Positions 15,949-24,421 are shown, numbered from the stretch's first letter. The stretch: 64,000 nt of DNA from RGIG3009 sp045578425 (GCA_045578425.1 JAZNKF010000038.1:8605-72604); one strand, 5' to 3'. The notes: generated by a model from the letters alone, not told the origin. Numbers and translations: made by a program.

Positions 15949-16146
15949 TGCGAAGCATTGTATGAAATCAACACGAAATGTTGGATGTAATCATTTCGAA
16001 GAAATGTATGTAATCCACCGTAGGTGGTATGTAATCAATCCGAAGGAAGAAACATACAAAGCTTACGCTTTGATAACATACAGTTCGCAAGGCGAACTGA
16101 TTACATACTCGCTCACGCGAGATTACATGCCAATCCTTCGGATTGG
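15946..16146. repeat. Array of nine mini-hairpins with exact 8-nt spacers, inverted about the centre
   Basis: Stem-loops at 15946-15960, 15969-15983, 15992-16006, 16015-16027, 16036-16050 (partly decayed), 16057-16072, 16081-16099, 16108-16121 and 16130-16146. Each begins with C, ends with G and has a different stem (5-8 bp; the decayed one keeps only 3) and mostly a 3-5 nt loop. The first four spacers are TATGAAAT, GATGTAAT, TATGTAAT, TATGTAAT; the last three are near or exact reverse complements (ATAACATA, ATTACATA, ATTACATG), and the one after the fifth hairpin is GAAACATA. Spacers can therefore pair across the element, with the fifth hairpin as apex. No coding capacity. It lies between the tRNA-Leu terminator and the GNAT promoter. 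I do not recognise a named family. Confidence 0.85.
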
Positions 16147-16148
16147 AT

Positions 16149-16182
16149 AAAAAAAGACAAGTCTTTCGACTTGTCTTTTTTT
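16149..16182 (-). terminator. tRNA-Leu terminator
   Basis: Stem AAAAAAAGACAAGTC / GACTTGTCTTTTTTT with a 4-nt loop, beginning at the tRNA CCA end on the minus strand. It is probably also the first strong terminator after aroQ. Confidence 0.9.
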
Positions 16183-16268
16183 GGTGCCGGTGGCCGGACT
16201 CGAACCGGCACGCTGTCGCCAGCGGTGGATTTTGAGTCCACTACGTCTGCCAATTCCATCACACCGGC
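16182..16268 (-). tRNA. tRNA-Leu (CAA)
   Basis: 87-nt class II tRNA including an encoded CCA. Acceptor GCCGGTG/CACCGGC, D-arm TGGAATTGGCAGAC, anticodon stem GTGGA/TCCAC with loop CTCAAAA (anticodon CAA, reads TTG), a variable arm, and T-arm CCGGTTCGAGTCCGG. It has its own consensus promoter and terminator. Confidence 0.97.
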
Positions 16269-16284
16269 GTGTGGAACAAGGTGT

Positions 16285-16313
16285 ATTATACACCGTGTTG
16301 CACGGATTGTCAA
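16285..16313 (-). promoter_or_regulatory. tRNA-Leu promoter (consensus sigma-A)
   Basis: TTGACA (16308-16313), 17-bp spacer, TATAAT (16285-16290). The -35 lies in AAAAACAGGCTTGACAA, a stretch also found at the tRNA-Met-Glu-Val promoter. Confidence 0.9.
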
Positions 16314-16337
16314 GCCTGTTTTTGCTTTTTTAAAAAA

Positions 16338-16769
16338 TTATTGTTTTGCCGACAAATATTCCATCGCTTCCACGTATCCGTCGAAGCCTTTTCCGGTAAT
16401 TGTCAACTCGCAAGCGGCTTTGACAAAGGACTGTTTGCGAAATTCATCGCGGTGATCCACGTCCGACAAATGCACTTCTACCGTGGGGATGGACACCGCT
16501 TTGAGCGCGTCAAGAAGCGCTACGCTGGTGTGGGTATAGGCGGCAGGATTGATAACGATACCGTCTACTTTATCAAAATAGGCCTTTTGGATAGCTTCCA
16601 CCAGTGCGCCCTCGTGGTTGGACTGAAACACGGTGACTGTCACACCGAGTCGCTCGGCGCACGCTTCGATGGTGGCAACCAAATCGGCGTAGGTTTGCTT
16701 GCCGTAAATATCCGGCTCGCGAATACCCAACATATTCAAATTGGGACCGTTGATAACGAGGATTTTCAC
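16338..16769 (-). CDS. aroQ: 3-dehydroquinate dehydratase, type II
   Basis: Shikimate step 3: trans-dehydration of 3-dehydroquinate to 3-dehydroshikimate by the dodecameric type II enzyme. 143 residues, standard length. Signatures: INGPNLNMLGIREPDIYG with the catalytic Tyr, FQSNHEGALVEAI, and INPAAYTHTSVALLDAL with the catalytic His region. Last gene of the aromatic operon; its start overlaps the aroEK stop by 4 bp. No terminator is seen between its stop and the tRNA-Leu promoter 25 bp later. Confidence 0.95.
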   Translation of the reverse strand: MKILVINGPNLNMLGIREPDIYGKQTYADLVATIEACAERLGVTVTVFQSNHEGALVEAIQKAYFDKVDGIVINPAAYTHTSVALLDALKAVSIPTVEVHLSDVDHRDEFRKQSFVKAACELTITGKGFDGYVEAMEYLSAKQ

Positions 16770-18019
16770 AGGTGTTTTCCCTCTTTTCTTAAAAAATCGT
16801 CAAGAGCCTTTATTACGTTTTGCAACGTTTGTGCGGCGTTGTCACTGACCGTTACTTTGACGTCGGCAACCGACTCATACAGCGGCAGACGTTGCTCAAA
16901 CAATTTTTTAACCGCTTCGTCGCTGTGAGAAAGCGGTCGGCCCGCGGTTGCCAGTTTTTCAATGGGGCGGTCCAAAAAGACCACCACGCCGTTTTGGCGC
17001 ATTGCCAAGCGGTTTTTTTCTCGCAAGACGGCGCCGCCGCCCGTGGCAATGATTTGGCCGTTTTGTCTGCCCGAGCGGTAGACGGCGCGGCTTTCCCAGT
17101 CACGGAACACCGCTTCGCCTTGCTGTTCAAACAACTGCGGGATAGTGCAACCCGACAGTTGTTCGGTGAGGGTGTCGGTATCCGCGCAAGCCTTGCCGAG
17201 TTTTTGGGCAAGCAAGGGCATGAGCGTACTTTTTCCGCAACCCGGCATGCCGACCAGTACCACATTACGGAAATCGCGTTCGATGGCGGCGACGGTGGTT
17301 TGTACCAAAGTATCGGCAAAGGGTTTGCGGTGAAACAGTTCCGCGGCGCGAAGGCCTTGCGCAACCAACATTTCCAAGCCGTTGACAGCAATTATTCCCC
17401 GTTGTTCGGCTTGCAGTAACAGCGCGGTTTTGAGCGGGTTATAAATGATATCTACCACCGCTTCACACTTGGGAAATAACGCTAAGTCCACCGGTGATAG
17501 CAGATTTTTGGGGTACATACCCACGGGGGTGGTATTGACAATGAGCTCGGCATCGGCATGGCGGGACAAGTTTTGGTAATTATTCTCGCCTGTGCGGGAA
17601 ACCACCACCACTTCTCGTGCGCCTAAATCACGCAGCACACAACACGCCGTGACCGAAGAGCCACCGCTGCCGAGTACGATGACTTTTTTATTTTCTACGG
17701 CGATGCCGTTTTGTCTTAGCAGATAGGTAAAGCCCGCGTAGTCGGTGTTGTAGCCCCGCACGGCATCGTCATCAAAACAAATGGTGTTGACACTGCCGAT
17801 GCGGCGGGCGTTTTCGTCTATCTCATCACAAAAGGGCATGACATCCTTTTTGTACGGAATGGTGACATTGATAGCGCGGTACGAACAATTTTGAAAAAAG
17901 GCTTTGAGTTCTTCGGGCTCTTTTTCGATGATGTCGTACGGGTAATCGCCAAAGGCTTTATGTATCTGCGGTGACAGGCTGTGCGCCAAGGTGCGACCGA
18001 GCAAACCGAAACGGTCCAT
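16766..18019 (-). CDS. aroEK: Shikimate dehydrogenase-shikimate kinase fusion
   Basis: Single 417-residue protein catalysing shikimate steps 4 and 5. AroE half, residues 1-~248: SLSPQIH substrate site, NVTIPYK with catalytic Lys57, Asn78, NTDYAGF with Asp93, and NADP site LGSGGSS. AroK half, residues ~250-417: P-loop GMPGCGKST (257-265), FRDWESRAV and ATGGGAV, plus an RP lid segment. The frame is continuous with no good internal start. Fusion of these two is known in some bacteria but uncommon. It begins immediately after the pheA stop and overlaps aroQ by 4 bp. Confidence 0.93.
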   Translation of the reverse strand: MDRFGLLGRTLAHSLSPQIHKAFGDYPYDIIEKEPEELKAFFQNCSYRAINVTIPYKKDVMPFCDEIDENARRIGSVNTICFDDDAVRGYNTDYAGFTYLLRQNGIAVENKKVIVLGSGGSSVTACCVLRDLGAREVVVVSRTGENNYQNLSRHADAELIVNTTPVGMYPKNLLSPVDLALFPKCEAVVDIIYNPLKTALLLQAEQRGIIAVNGLEMLVAQGLRAAELFHRKPFADTLVQTTVAAIERDFRNVVLVGMPGCGKSTLMPLLAQKLGKACADTDTLTEQLSGCTIPQLFEQQGEAVFRDWESRAVYRSGRQNGQIIATGGGAVLREKNRLAMRQNGVVVFLDRPIEKLATAGRPLSHSDEAVKKLFEQRLPLYESVADVKVTVSDNAAQTLQNVIKALDDFLRKEGKHL

Positions 18020-19162
18020 TTATACCACCTCGGTGTAACTGCCCAAATACCGAAAATCTTCGCACTCGGTTTGCAGTTGCGAAAGCAGGCTGAAAAAGTT
18101 TTCGGAATACACGGGTACGTCGATATCAAAATAGAACATGAATTCAAAATCTTTCCCCGCTATGGGACGGCTTTCCAATTTATTAAGGTTGATGCCGAGC
18201 GAATAGAATTTGGACATGACGTGATACAGCGAACCGGGTTTATGCGGTACGACCATCATTAAACTGGTGCGGTGAGCGCCGGGATAGATTTCGGGTTGTT
18301 TGGAGATGCAGATAAAGCGCGTGTAGTTATTATCTTCGTTAGCAACCGCAGTTTGTACGACTTTCAGTCCGTATAATGCCGCGCAAGCGTTGGATGAAAT
18401 AGCGGCAACGTCGTTGCGGTCACTTTCGGCCACGGCTTTTGCCGCCATGGCGGTGTTTTCGCACACGTGAACCGTCACATTCGGCAAAGTTTGCAAAAAT
18501 TCGCTACATTGTTGTAACGCTTGTTCATGGGAATAAATATCACGGATATCTTCCATGCGCGTTCCCGCTTTGGCAAGCAACACATGCGACACGTGAAGAC
18601 GCGTGCTGCGCACAATGTGAAAGCGGTATTTGAGCATTAAATCGTAAATTTGGTTCACCGAACCGGCGGTGCTGTTTTCGAGCGGTAGAATGCCGTAACG
18701 GCAAAGGCCTTTATCCACCGCGTGGAAAACACCGTCGAAAGTATTGAGGAACATAATGCTGGGGGCAGTGAATAATTTTTCGCACGCTTGTTGGGAATAA
18801 GCGCCCTCCACCCCTTGACACGCAACAATAGCGCGTTCGGGGAACAGTGGGGCGGTTTCGGCGATGGCAGTTTTGATTTGTTCCACCAAATCACCGGGGG
18901 TACCGAGCAAGCGGTTTTGGTGCGAACGGCTCAAACCTAAAATGGTGTGGTAGAGCAGCCGTGCCCCCGATTCGTATTTCTCCCCTGCCAATTCGGACAC
19001 CCGTTCGAGCAACTGACGTTCCCGCGAGGGGTCGGTGACGGGTTTTCCGCTTTGGCTCTTATAGGCAGCCACTTTTTCTGAAACGGTCATGCGTTTTTTG
19101 AACAGTTCGACCAGTTCTTTATCAATGCTGTCAATTTCTTCACGATATTGTTCAATACTCAT
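18020..19162 (-). CDS. pheA: Bifunctional chorismate mutase/prephenate dehydratase (P-protein)
   Basis: 380 residues. N-terminal AroQ-type chorismate mutase (1-~85; IDSIDKELVELFKKR), prephenate dehydratase (~110-285; CQGVEGAYSQQA, PLENSTAGSV, a TRFICISK catalytic Thr segment), and a C-terminal ACT domain (~295-375; PGSLYHVMSKF and the Phe-binding ESRP motif). It converts chorismate to phenylpyruvate and should be feedback-inhibited by Phe through the ACT domain. It is the only chorismate mutase seen, so it must also supply prephenate to TyrA. Overlaps the aroC stop by 4 bp. Confidence 0.95.
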   Translation of the reverse strand: MSIEQYREEIDSIDKELVELFKKRMTVSEKVAAYKSQSGKPVTDPSRERQLLERVSELAGEKYESGARLLYHTILGLSRSHQNRLLGTPGDLVEQIKTAIAETAPLFPERAIVACQGVEGAYSQQACEKLFTAPSIMFLNTFDGVFHAVDKGLCRYGILPLENSTAGSVNQIYDLMLKYRFHIVRSTRLHVSHVLLAKAGTRMEDIRDIYSHEQALQQCSEFLQTLPNVTVHVCENTAMAAKAVAESDRNDVAAISSNACAALYGLKVVQTAVANEDNNYTRFICISKQPEIYPGAHRTSLMMVVPHKPGSLYHVMSKFYSLGINLNKLESRPIAGKDFEFMFYFDIDVPVYSENFFSLLSQLQTECEDFRYLGSYTEVV

Positions 19163-20238
19163 TGGTTAATACCCCCTAAAATACTATCTGTTAAAGCAAC
19201 GGCTAACGCGGATTCCACGCACGGTACGGCACGCGGGACGATGCACGGGTCGTGACGGCCGCTAACCACCAGCGTTTGCGGTTGCATAGTTTGTAAATTG
19301 ACACTTTGTTGTTCTTTGGCAATCGACGGTGTGGGTTTGATGGCCACACGGCAAATAAGCGGCATACCCGTGCTCAGTCCTCCTAAAATTCCGCCGTGAC
19401 GGTTGGTGACGGTTTTTATCGTACCGTTATCTACACAGTAGGCATCGTTATTTTGCGAACCTGTTAAGGTGGCGGCTTCAAACCCGTTGCCGAATTCCAC
19501 GCCTTTGACGGCGGGAATACCAAACAACAGTGATGAAATGCGGTTTTCCAAGCCCTCAAACGGCGGGTCGCCGATGCCTGCGGACAATCCCACTGCCGCC
19601 ACTTCGACAACACCGCCGACCGAATCACCGTCGGCACGGGCGGCGGCAATGCAGTCTTGCATAGCCCTTTTGGCGGTTTGGGACAACACAGGGAACGCAT
19701 CGGTCAAAAAGTGTTCTTTGCTTACGTTCACGGCATCGAACGGGGTGTCGGCAATACCGCCAATGGCGGCAATGTGGGCACCGATATGAATGTTTTTTTG
19801 TTGCAGATATTGCAAGCACAACGCACCCGCAATGCACAGCGGCGCGGTGAGTCTGCCCGAAAAATGACCGCCGCCGCGCACGTCTTGAAAACCGCCGTAA
19901 CGCACGTGTGCGGGGTAATCGGCGTGCGAGGGGCGCGGACACTGCGCAATGTTTTTATAATCCCCCGAACGGGTGTCGGTGTTGCGAATGAGCGCGCAAA
20001 TCGGCGCACCGCAGGTGACACCGTCGACCAAACCGCTGACAAATTCCGGTTTGTCTGCCTCTTTACGGGCAGTGGCAAATGCGGCATTGCCGGGAGCGCG
20101 ACGGGACATATGTTTTTCTAACGCTTCAAAATCCACGCGAAAACCCGCGGGGAATCCGTCAATGACCACACCGATGGCCTCGGAATGGGATTGCCCGAAC
20201 ACGGTGATTTTTAAATGGTTTCCCCAGGTAGAGGACAT
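19159..20238 (-). CDS. aroC: Chorismate synthase
   Basis: FMN-dependent 1,4-elimination of phosphate from EPSP to chorismate, the last common step. 359 residues, usual length. Signatures: GNHLKITVFGQSHSEAIGV at the N terminus, RPSHADYPAHVRYG, RGGGHFSGRLTA with the catalytic His region, and GGILGGLSTGMPL. The start gives the canonical MSSTWG N terminus, which forces a 28-bp overlap with the end of aroA in another frame. Confidence 0.96.
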   Translation of the reverse strand: MSSTWGNHLKITVFGQSHSEAIGVVIDGFPAGFRVDFEALEKHMSRRAPGNAAFATARKEADKPEFVSGLVDGVTCGAPICALIRNTDTRSGDYKNIAQCPRPSHADYPAHVRYGGFQDVRGGGHFSGRLTAPLCIAGALCLQYLQQKNIHIGAHIAAIGGIADTPFDAVNVSKEHFLTDAFPVLSQTAKRAMQDCIAAARADGDSVGGVVEVAAVGLSAGIGDPPFEGLENRISSLLFGIPAVKGVEFGNGFEAATLTGSQNNDAYCVDNGTIKTVTNRHGGILGGLSTGMPLICRVAIKPTPSIAKEQQSVNLQTMQPQTLVVSGRHDPCIVPRAVPCVESALAVALTDSILGGINQ

Positions 20239-21479
20239 ACGCTCATCCCTTTCTGTTCAAACTCTTTGAAAAACTGAGGATACGATTTGTCGGCGGCGTT
20301 TGCGCCGAGAATCGTGACTTCCTTTTTACAAATCAGTGAGGCGACCGCCGCCGCCATGGCAATGCGGTGGTCATTACACGCATCTACCGTGCCGCCGCAC
20401 AAAGTCCCTGTACCCTCAATCGTGAGCGAATCGCTTGTAACAATAGCGTTGCCGCCCAAGGCAGTAATCATGTGATAAACACTTTGCAGGCGGTCACTTT
20501 CTTTATATGCCAAACGGCGGGCATTCACAATTTGCGTTTTGCCGAGCAACGCAGCGGCGAGCACTGCCGCAATGGGTACCAAGTCGGGAATATCGGCAGC
20601 ATCGATACACAGCGGCTTGTTACCGTTGCCGTCTATGGTGATGGCACCGTTTTGTTGACGCACAGTGTACCCCGCTTGTTGCAACAACGTAAGGATTTGG
20701 CGGTCTCCTTGCAAAGAATCGTTTTTGAGTCCCGTGACGGTCAGTTTGTTACTGTGCGAGATAGCCGCACCGACCAACCAAAAGGCGGCGTTGGACCAAT
20801 CGCCCTCTGCCGTGACCGTGCCGGGTGAGGTGTACTCACCGTTTACCAAAAAGGTGTTTTCGGTTTCTTGTACCGTTACACCAAAGCGGCGCAACGCTTC
20901 CACCGTCAACCGAATGTACGGTGCGGATTCCATTTTGCCCGTTACCACAATGCGTACTTGCCGTTTAAGCAGCGGGGCTGCCATGAGCAAACCGCTGACA
21001 AACTGGGAACTGACACCGCCGTCGATTTCAAAGGTATCTCCTTGCAACGTACCCGACACGGTAAGGGGAAATTGTCCCATCGGCGACAAGTTACAGCCGT
21101 TTTCTGCCAATAATTCAGACAGCGGTGACAACGGGCGGCTTCCCAGTCTGCCGCGACCGACAAACACACCGCCGCCCGTAGCGGCAATAACGGGTAATAA
21201 AAACCGCAACGTTGAGCCACTTTCTCCGCAATCGAGAAGCGGCATTTCGGTACGTTTTTGGTGTGGAGTGACGATTAATCGGTTATTTTCTAACGTAATA
21301 TCTGCCATGTGTTGTAAGCAGCGAATTGTCGCTTCGATATCTTGTGACGTGGTGACGTTTTCAATCACCGTTGGGGCGTTGCTGAATGCGGCGCAAATAA
21401 GCAAACGGTGCACCGCCGATTTGGAAGCAATCGCTTTTACCGTGCCTGCAAGGGTTTTCCCGCTGACCGTTACGTTCAT
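20211..21479 (-). CDS. aroA: 5-enolpyruvylshikimate-3-phosphate synthase
   Basis: Transfers enolpyruvyl from PEP to shikimate-3-phosphate. 422 residues. Visible: IASKSAVHRLLI (substrate lysine), GESGSTLRFLLPV, and RLAYKESDRLQ and DHRIAMAAAVASL near the C terminus. DCGESGSTLRF differs from the class I NAGTA-R-type loop, which suggests a class II-like enzyme. ATG 21479 overlaps the aroB stop by 4 bp (ATGA) and gives the expected MNVTVSGK N terminus; the upstream extension lies inside aroB. Confidence 0.93.
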   Translation of the reverse strand: MNVTVSGKTLAGTVKAIASKSAVHRLLICAAFSNAPTVIENVTTSQDIEATIRCLQHMADITLENNRLIVTPHQKRTEMPLLDCGESGSTLRFLLPVIAATGGGVFVGRGRLGSRPLSPLSELLAENGCNLSPMGQFPLTVSGTLQGDTFEIDGGVSSQFVSGLLMAAPLLKRQVRIVVTGKMESAPYIRLTVEALRRFGVTVQETENTFLVNGEYTSPGTVTAEGDWSNAAFWLVGAAISHSNKLTVTGLKNDSLQGDRQILTLLQQAGYTVRQQNGAITIDGNGNKPLCIDAADIPDLVPIAAVLAAALLGKTQIVNARRLAYKESDRLQSVYHMITALGGNAIVTSDSLTIEGTGTLCGGTVDACNDHRIAMAAAVASLICKKEVTILGANAADKSYPQFFKEFEQKGMSVCPLPGETI

Positions 21480-22513
21480 CGCGCACAACCCCTTTGAATA
21501 CACGTTTTCCATTCCGGCAAGGACATCGCGCTAAGTTCACCGTGCCCCAACTGCGAAACGGTGACGGCTTGGATGCCGTCGGTAAGACGTTTTTTATCGG
21601 AAAGAGAGGCATCGTACAATTCATCGGGAGTAAAATCGCAACCGGTTGGTAAACCGTGTTTTGAAAGCAAAGCTTTCAAACGGTCGACCAACGCCGTATC
21701 GGCTACTGCGCACGTAACAGCCACCATACCGATAGCAACGGCGCTACCGTGAGAAATTTCAAAATTGCTGCATTTTTCCACCGCGTGGCCAACGGTATGC
21801 CCAAAATTGAGCAACGCACGTACACCGCTGTCGCGTTCGTCTTGTTGCACGATATCGCGTTTGATAGCCACACAGCGTGCAATGATTTCGCTGTTTTGGA
21901 GCGTTCCTTTTTCCAGTTGTGTAAACAAATCGGCATCGCGTATCATGCCGTATTTGATAACTTCTGCCATGCCGTCGGCATACACAGACGGTGGTAGGGT
22001 GTTCAGCGTGGTGGGGTCGCACAGAACCAGCCACGGTTGATAAAACGCACCGAGCAAATTTTTGCCTTGCGGTAAATTGACGGCGGTTTTGCCGCCGACC
22101 GAAGAATCCACACATGCAAGCAGCGTGGTGGGAATTTGCACAAAACCGATGCCGCGCAAATACGAAGCGGCACAAAAGCCGCCCAAGTCACCCACCACAC
22201 CGCCGCCCAAGGCGACCAGCGCATCGCTGCGGGTAAAGCCGTGTTCGGCTAAAAAGGCAATGATTTTTAAGTAATTCTCCACACTTTTGGAGGATTCGCC
22301 CGCGGGAATAGAATAGGTAAGCACCAAAAAACCCGCGTTTTGAAGCGAGGTGCGCACGGTTTGTTCGTACAAGGCACCCACCGTTTCGTCGGTGAGCAAC
22401 AATAGTTTGTTACCGCGAATCAGCGCGGCACATTCCTTGCCAACGCTGCCAAGGAGTCCGTCTTGTATCAGCACCGTATAGCGGCGGGAAGCCGAAACAT
22501 CAATGCGTTGCAT
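21476..22513 (-). CDS. aroB: 3-dehydroquinate synthase
   Basis: NAD- and metal-dependent cyclisation of DAHP to 3-dehydroquinate. 345 residues. Signatures: GGGVVGDLGGFCAA (NAD), DSSVGGKTAVN, AEVIKYGMI with the metal Glu, and FGHTVGHAVE with a metal His. Start at ATG 22513, preceded by AAAGGATTG; the longer frame lies inside tyrA. Overlaps tyrA by 14 bp upstream and aroA by 4 bp downstream. Confidence 0.94.
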   Translation of the reverse strand: MQRIDVSASRRYTVLIQDGLLGSVGKECAALIRGNKLLLLTDETVGALYEQTVRTSLQNAGFLVLTYSIPAGESSKSVENYLKIIAFLAEHGFTRSDALVALGGGVVGDLGGFCAASYLRGIGFVQIPTTLLACVDSSVGGKTAVNLPQGKNLLGAFYQPWLVLCDPTTLNTLPPSVYADGMAEVIKYGMIRDADLFTQLEKGTLQNSEIIARCVAIKRDIVQQDERDSGVRALLNFGHTVGHAVEKCSNFEISHGSAVAIGMVAVTCAVADTALVDRLKALLSKHGLPTGCDFTPDELYDASLSDKKRLTDGIQAVTVSQLGHGELSAMSLPEWKTCIQRGCAR

Positions 22514-23348
22514 GCTCACAATCAATCCTTTCTTTCCGCTCGCTACCGTCGCGAAGTAAACGTTGTAATTCTTCACCGTCGTTTTCGGCAAGGGCGTTGC
22601 GATATTCGCCGAGCGTTTCGATTAAGGTGTCGATTTCGTACAACAAGTTGTCGCGGTTTGCCAAGAAAAGTTCTGTCCACATATTTTCGTTAAGGCGGGC
22701 GACACGCGTTAAATCTTGGTAGCTGCCCGCCGAAAATCCGCGATGTACTTCGGCGGTGGGGCTTTTGACGTACGCATTGGAAACCACGTGCGCAAGTTGC
22801 GAGGTAAACGCAATAATGCGGTCGTGTTCGGCAGGGGTGGTCACCGTGACCGAGCCAAAACCCATGGATTTGACAAACGCCGTGACGCGTTCGAGCAACG
22901 CAATATCCTCGGTGCTTAGCGGTGTTAAAATCATGGATGCGTTTTGGTACAAGTCCGCCGTGGCATATTTGATACCCGAACGATGCAATCCCGCCATGGG
23001 GTGACCGCCAATGAAAGTAAACCCGTATTGTTTTGCCAAAGCAAAACCGATACCGCAAGCCTCGCGTTTGATACCGCCGCAATCGAGCACTACCGTTTGC
23101 GGTGCAATTTGTGGAGCAACCGACAAAAGATAGTCATTGTTAGCTTGCGGATAGGCCGCGAGTAACAGAAAATCGCAGTCTTTGAGAGTATCCGCCGTTA
23201 ATTCGTTATCAACCACTCCGCTGAGTTTCGCATATTGCGTGGTGGCGGCATCAATATCGAAACCCAGCACCGTGTGGTTGGTATAGGCTTTGAGAGCTTT
23301 TGCCAAGGAAGCACCGATAAGACCCAATCCTACAATGCCGACAATCAT
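22500..23348 (-). CDS. tyrA: Prephenate dehydrogenase
   Basis: NAD(P)-dependent oxidative decarboxylation of prephenate (or arogenate) on the tyrosine branch. 282 residues. Rossmann motif GLGLIGASLAKAL at the N terminus, the catalytic His in GGHPMAGLHRSGI, and the LAHVVSNAYV segment. No ACT or chorismate mutase domain is fused, so regulation probably falls mainly on the operon leader. Its start overlaps the aroF stop by 4 bp. Confidence 0.93.
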   Translation of the reverse strand: MIVGIVGLGLIGASLAKALKAYTNHTVLGFDIDAATTQYAKLSGVVDNELTADTLKDCDFLLLAAYPQANNDYLLSVAPQIAPQTVVLDCGGIKREACGIGFALAKQYGFTFIGGHPMAGLHRSGIKYATADLYQNASMILTPLSTEDIALLERVTAFVKSMGFGSVTVTTPAEHDRIIAFTSQLAHVVSNAYVKSPTAEVHRGFSAGSYQDLTRVARLNENMWTELFLANRDNLLYEIDTLIETLGEYRNALAENDGEELQRLLRDGSERKERIDCEHATH

Positions 23349-24349
23349 GCTTTTAAAGCCTCCTGCACACGAGTTACCGCCTTGGCTACGTCGTCAAATT
23401 GATCGGGTGTCAAGGATTGTGCACCGTCGCACAATGCACGTTGCGGGTCGTTATGTACTTCAATCATCAAGCCGTCGGTACCCGCGGCAACCGCCGCCAT
23501 CGACATCGGCTTGACCAAACGGCTGAGCCCGCCTGCGTGACTGGGGTCGACGATGATGGGCAAGTGCGAGAGTTCTTTGAGCATGGGAACTGCCGACAAA
23601 TCCAGCGTGTTGCGGGTGTACGTTTCGAACGTGCGAATACCGCGTTCGCACAAAATGATTTGTTCGTTACCGCCTGCCATGATGTATTCGGCGCTCATGA
23701 GCCATTCTTTCATGGTGCTGGCAAGGCCGCGTTTGAGCAGTATCGGTTTTTTGATTTTGCCGAGTTCTTTGAGCAGTTCAAAGTTTTGCATATTCCGCGC
23801 GCCGACTTGAATTAAGTCGACGTCTTCAAACAGCGGCAAGTGCGAAGCACTCATGATTTCGGTCACAATCGGCATGCCGGTTTCGGCTCTGGCAAGTTTT
23901 AAAAGTTCCAAGCCTTCGGCTTTGAGACCTTGGAAATCGTACGGCGAAGTACGCGGTTTGAACGCGCCGCCGCGAAGTAATGAAGCGCCCGATGCTTTGA
24001 CGCGGCGGGCAACCTCTACCATTTGTTCACGCGATTCCACCGAACACGGACCCGCTATGATGGCAAAATGACCGCCGCCGACCTTGACACCGCTGACGTC
24101 CACCACCGTATCTTTGGGATGGAATTTGCGGTTGGCGTTTTTGAACGGTTCACTGATGCGGGTAACACGTTCAATAATATCTAAGTTTTGCAACAACTCC
24201 ATATCCAAATGGGTGGTATCCCCCACCAGCCCCAACACAGTGTGATTTTCACCGCGGGAAATGTGCACCGAAACTTTTTGTGTTTCCAACCAACTAATCA
24301 GGTTTCGGAGTTGTTCTTCCTCTACGTTTTGTTTGACAACGGCAATCAT
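23345..24349 (-). CDS. aroF: 3-deoxy-7-phosphoheptulonate synthase (AroF/KDOP-like class I-beta)
   Basis: First step of the shikimate pathway: PEP plus erythrose-4-phosphate to DAHP. 334 residues with an N-terminal ferredoxin-like domain (1-~70) and a TIM barrel (IIAGPCSVESREQ, LLRGGAFKPRTSPYDFQG, PILLKRGLASTMKEW, IIVDPSHAGGLS). This matches the single-domain-plus-FL type of Bacillus/Thermotoga, which lacks the E. coli-type loop. AAGGAGG precedes the ATG. First structural gene of the aromatic operon, directly behind the leader-peptide attenuator. Confidence 0.95.
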   Translation of the reverse strand: MIAVVKQNVEEEQLRNLISWLETQKVSVHISRGENHTVLGLVGDTTHLDMELLQNLDIIERVTRISEPFKNANRKFHPKDTVVDVSGVKVGGGHFAIIAGPCSVESREQMVEVARRVKASGASLLRGGAFKPRTSPYDFQGLKAEGLELLKLARAETGMPIVTEIMSASHLPLFEDVDLIQVGARNMQNFELLKELGKIKKPILLKRGLASTMKEWLMSAEYIMAGGNEQIILCERGIRTFETYTRNTLDLSAVPMLKELSHLPIIVDPSHAGGLSRLVKPMSMAAVAAGTDGLMIEVHNDPQRALCDGAQSLTPDQFDDVAKAVTRVQEALKA

Positions 24350-24379
24350 AAAAAGGTTCCTCCTTGGGTTGTTACGCCC

Positions 24380-24421
24380 GAAAAAATAAAAACGACTCGC
24401 AGCTTTTCACTGCGAGTCGTT
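24380..24421 (-). terminator. Attenuator terminator of the aro operon
   Basis: Minus-strand stem ACGACTCGCAG / CTGCGAGTCGT with loop TGAAAAG, then TTTTATTTTTT, located about 30 bp upstream of the aroF start and after the leader peptide. The 5' arm and loop can alternatively pair with codons 23-26 of the leader. Confidence 0.92.

Noticed and set aside
15946..16146. CRISPR array interpretation of the hairpin array
   Set aside because: Units are too short (about 22 nt), the palindromes differ between units, and the conserved part is an 8-nt spacer that inverts at the centre; no cas genes are near.
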